A DNA stretch of 7,478 nt from CAZCWX01 sp964502465. Its GTDB lineage: Bacteria > Desulfobacterota > Binatia > Bin18. The notes beneath the pieces are model-generated. The model worked only from the letters and a program-made list of their open reading frames with translations. It was not told the DNA's origin and made no database searches. A program made the translations under genes and the position numbers. Shown piece after piece: positions 6,370 to 7,478 of this stretch; position 1 is the first letter of the stretch, and the number at the start of each line of letters is the position of its first letter. The stretch is taken from the NCBI GenBank assembly GCA_964502465.1, contig CAZCWX010000714.1, positions 1 through 7,478 on the forward strand, read 5' to 3'.

Positions 6370-6394
6370 CCTCTCACCTTGTCGCAAGAGAGGA
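6369..6394 (+). promoter_or_regulatory. Hairpin covering the Shine-Dalgarno of the dioxygenase fragment
   Basis: TCCTCT (6369-6374) pairs exactly with AGAGGA (6389-6394), which is the SD of the ATG at 6405. Inside, CTTG (6378-6381) pairs with CAAG (6385-6388) around a 3-base loop, leaving a CAC bulge. The same TCCTCTC can pair instead with GGGAGGA at 6359-6365 (7 pairs, one G-U, loop AAA), which would free the SD. Two exclusive foldings are therefore possible. Confidence 0.35.
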
Positions 6395-6404
6395 TGCCCA
6401 CACC

Positions 6405-6806
6405 ATGACAACCTCGGGTAAAATCTTGGCTGGTTTTTTAGCACCGCACCCACCACACTTAGTGTACGGCGAGAACCCCATACGCAACGAGCCCCGCTCT
6501 ACTGGCGGGTGGGAAATGCTCCGGTGGGCGTATGGACAGTGCCGTGAAAAAATTAAAGCATGGAAACCTGATGTGATCCTGGTCCATAGTCCCCACTGGA
6601 TGACCATTGTTGGGCATCATTTTCTTTGTGTGCCTCGGTTGCAGGGGGTTTCGGTCGATCCCATATTCCCTCATATTTTTCGCTACCACTATGAGATGGC
6701 CGTAGACATAGAGTTGGCAGACGCATGTTACGAGGAAGCGCGGGAAGAAGGGCTGGTTGCCAAAAAGATGACCAATCCCAACTTCCGAGACGAATCCCAA
6801 TCCTAA
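6405..6806 (+). CDS. Truncated class III extradiol dioxygenase, AmnB/beta-type N-terminal part
   Basis: The 133-residue reading frame begins MTTSGKILAGFLAPHPPHLVYGEN and matches the N-terminal part of the catalytic subunit of LigB-superfamily ring-cleavage dioxygenases such as 2-aminophenol 1,6-dioxygenase. These open an aromatic ring next to its hydroxyl or amino groups using Fe(II). Candidate metal or catalytic histidines are H15 and H18 in APHPPHL and H61 and H64 in VHSPHW. Then come GHHFL (70-74), VDPIFPHIFRYHYEM (84-98) and GLVAKKMTNPNFR (116-128). The family normally runs to about 300 residues; here it stops at TAA 6804-6806 after the odd tail DESQS. The C-terminal half, including the expected Glu ligand, is missing, so the product should be inactive. 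The ATG follows GAGAGGA at 6388-6394. It is probably the front part of a chimeric pseudogene. Confidence 0.75.
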   Translation: MTTSGKILAGFLAPHPPHLVYGENPIRNEPRSTGGWEMLRWAYGQCREKIKAWKPDVILVHSPHWMTIVGHHFLCVPRLQGVSVDPIFPHIFRYHYEMAVDIELADACYEEAREEGLVAKKMTNPNFRDESQS

Positions 6807-6879
6807 AGGGCTGCACGTGGACGAGAACTGGTATGAGATGAGCGACTTTCCTTTTGACTTACAAGTCGATGCAGCGCTT
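6772..6879 (+). pseudogene. Middle segment of the dioxygenase remnant in a third frame
   Basis: Between the two flanking frames a third frame is open from 6772 to a TGA at 6880-6882. It reads protein-like sequence, TNPNPKGLHVDENW then YEMSDFPFDLQVDAA, typical of the alpha-type subunits of class III extradiol dioxygenases. It has no start codon of its own in a suitable place. Its end joins the downstream frame exactly if one copy of the 25-bp duplication is removed, giving FDLQVDAALGSRAAE. It is therefore the true upstream part of the alpha-type piece. Confidence 0.7.
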
Positions 6880-6902
6880 TGACTTACAAGTCGATGCAGC
6901 GC
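6853..6902 (+). repeat. Exact 25-bp tandem duplication
   Basis: The 25 bases at 6853-6877 (TTTGACTTACAAG... ending GCAGCGC) are repeated without change at 6878-6902. As 25 is not a multiple of three, the extra copy shifts the frame. With one copy the reading continues FDLQVDAALGSR without interruption, so the duplication is secondary to an intact coding sequence or is an assembly artefact. Confidence 0.9.
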
Positions 6903-7444
6903 TCGGCTCGCGAGCTGCGGAAATTGCCTCCTCTCTTGGATTAGCGACGAAGATAGTCAACTATGAGGGATTCCCGCTGGATACGGGCACTCTTGTCGCG
7001 TTGCGCTTTTTGAACCCGGATAACGCCATGCCGGTCTCCATCGTCTCGTGTAACATCTATGCTGGGCGGGAGGACTCGCTGACGCTCGGCCGGGCAATGC
7101 GCCAGGCCATCGAGGAGAGCGGCAAACGCACGGTTGTAGTCGCCTGTACAGGGTTGTCTGCACGCTTCTTCACGGAAGAAATTGACCCGGTGACGGATCG
7201 TATGTCCCGAGCTGAAGATGATACTTGGAATCGACGGATCCTCGATCTCGTCTCGCAAGGGAAAAATGTTGAAGTGCTCTCGCTCAGTCGTGAATATGCC
7301 CAAGCAGCGGTGGCCGACATGGGCTTCAAAGCGTTCGCCTGGCTGATGGGGGTGCTATGCACACCAACCACGAAAGGCAATGTCCTCGCTTATGGTCCCA
7401 TTTGGGGCACTGGTGCTGCGGTGGTAGAGTATGTGGGGGAGTAG
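6854..7444 (+). CDS. C-terminal part of a class III extradiol dioxygenase, AmnA/alpha-type (broken)
   Basis: This 196-residue frame contains FDLQVDAALGSRAAEIASSL, then NYEGFPLDTGTLVALRFLNP, CTGLSARFFTEEID, DDTWNRRILDLV, MGFKAFAWLMGVL and the end AYGPIWGTGAAVVEY. It matches the C-terminal two thirds of the non-catalytic alpha-type subunit in enzymes like 2-aminophenol 1,6-dioxygenase. The only upstream start is a TTG at 6854 inside the 25-bp duplication with no clear SD; the first residues (MTYKSMQR) are the duplication read out of frame. The real coding sequence continues upstream in another frame (6772-6877). The alpha N-terminal region of about 60-70 residues is absent. I regard this as part of a pseudogene, although translation restart cannot be excluded. 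It ends at TAG 7442-7444, and the last 34 bases of the window hold nothing I can call. Confidence 0.72.
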   Translation: MTYKSMQRFDLQVDAALGSRAAEIASSLGLATKIVNYEGFPLDTGTLVALRFLNPDNAMPVSIVSCNIYAGREDSLTLGRAMRQAIEESGKRTVVVACTGLSARFFTEEIDPVTDRMSRAEDDTWNRRILDLVSQGKNVEVLSLSREYAQAAVADMGFKAFAWLMGVLCTPTTKGNVLAYGPIWGTGAAVVEYVGE

Positions 7445-7478
7445 GAGACAGCTTAGCTCTGAACAAAATGCCCAGAGC

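Noticed and set aside
6774..6800. A 19-base insertion bounded by AATCCCAA copies whose removal would restore frame (KKMTNPNPKG)
   Set aside because: Only 8 bases are shared between the units, and NPN is expected separately in each parent protein. The frame restoration by 19 bases is probably coincidence; kept only as a possible junction marker.
6405..7444. One dioxygenase gene interrupted by a simple frameshift
   Set aside because: The two pieces contain the same homologous segment (VDxxL...GLxxK...F) and so overlap in the family alignment; a single gene would not carry it twice.

Overview
The window looks like bacterial chromosomal DNA of roughly 50-55% GC (by eye). Purine-rich Shine-Dalgarno (SD) sequences sit before nearly every gene. 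A lipoprotein signal and an exported folding catalyst point to a Gram-negative-type cell envelope. The mix of acyl-CoA dehydrogenase, MFE-2-like short-chain dehydrogenase, VOC protein and extradiol-dioxygenase remnants fits an uncultured aerobic heterotroph that degrades fatty or aromatic acids, of the kind common in soil or marine lineages once grouped with Deltaproteobacteria. That placement is an inference with low confidence; no rRNA, tRNA, phage gene, transposase or CRISPR array is visible.

Layout. (1) 2-187: the end of an unrecognised plus-strand gene, convergent with (2) a VOC-fold protein on the minus strand (226-732). (3) A 124-bp divergent intergenic region with a near-perfect 12-bp direct repeat separates it from an acyl-CoA dehydrogenase (857-2041). 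A 120-bp spacer carrying an unusual inverted array of degenerate 7-bp repeats follows, then an SDR dehydrogenase resembling the 3-hydroxyacyl-CoA dehydrogenase domain of MFE-2 (2162-3058). These two are co-directional and biochemically compatible steps of CoA-thioester oxidation. (4) A strong hairpin with a T-rich tail lies just before the SD of an exported SlyD-like FKBP prolyl isomerase (3232-3831). (5) Convergent with it is a small Tyr-rich, coiled-coil putative lipoprotein (3943-4416, minus), divergent from (6) a CDP-alcohol phosphatidyltransferase with a complete catalytic motif (4482-5075). (7) On the minus strand is an AglD/LPG-synthase-TM-type polytopic membrane protein (5173-6225). 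Genes 4-7 are envelope-related but are not one operon, because their strands alternate.

(8) 6405-7444 is the most unusual part. It holds the N-terminal part of a class III extradiol dioxygenase of the AmnB/beta type, followed by the C-terminal two thirds of a different, AmnA/alpha-type member of the same superfamily. Both pieces contain the same homologous segment, so this is not one gene with a simple frameshift. It reads as a beta-alpha gene pair fused by an internal deletion, and the alpha portion is further broken by an exact 25-bp tandem duplication that shifts the frame. The reading goes through all three frames. I interpret the locus as a decayed or mis-assembled ring-cleavage dioxygenase operon. 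No clear new biological system was found; the chimeric dioxygenase, the heptamer inverted array and the hairpins next to ribosome binding sites deserve a second look.
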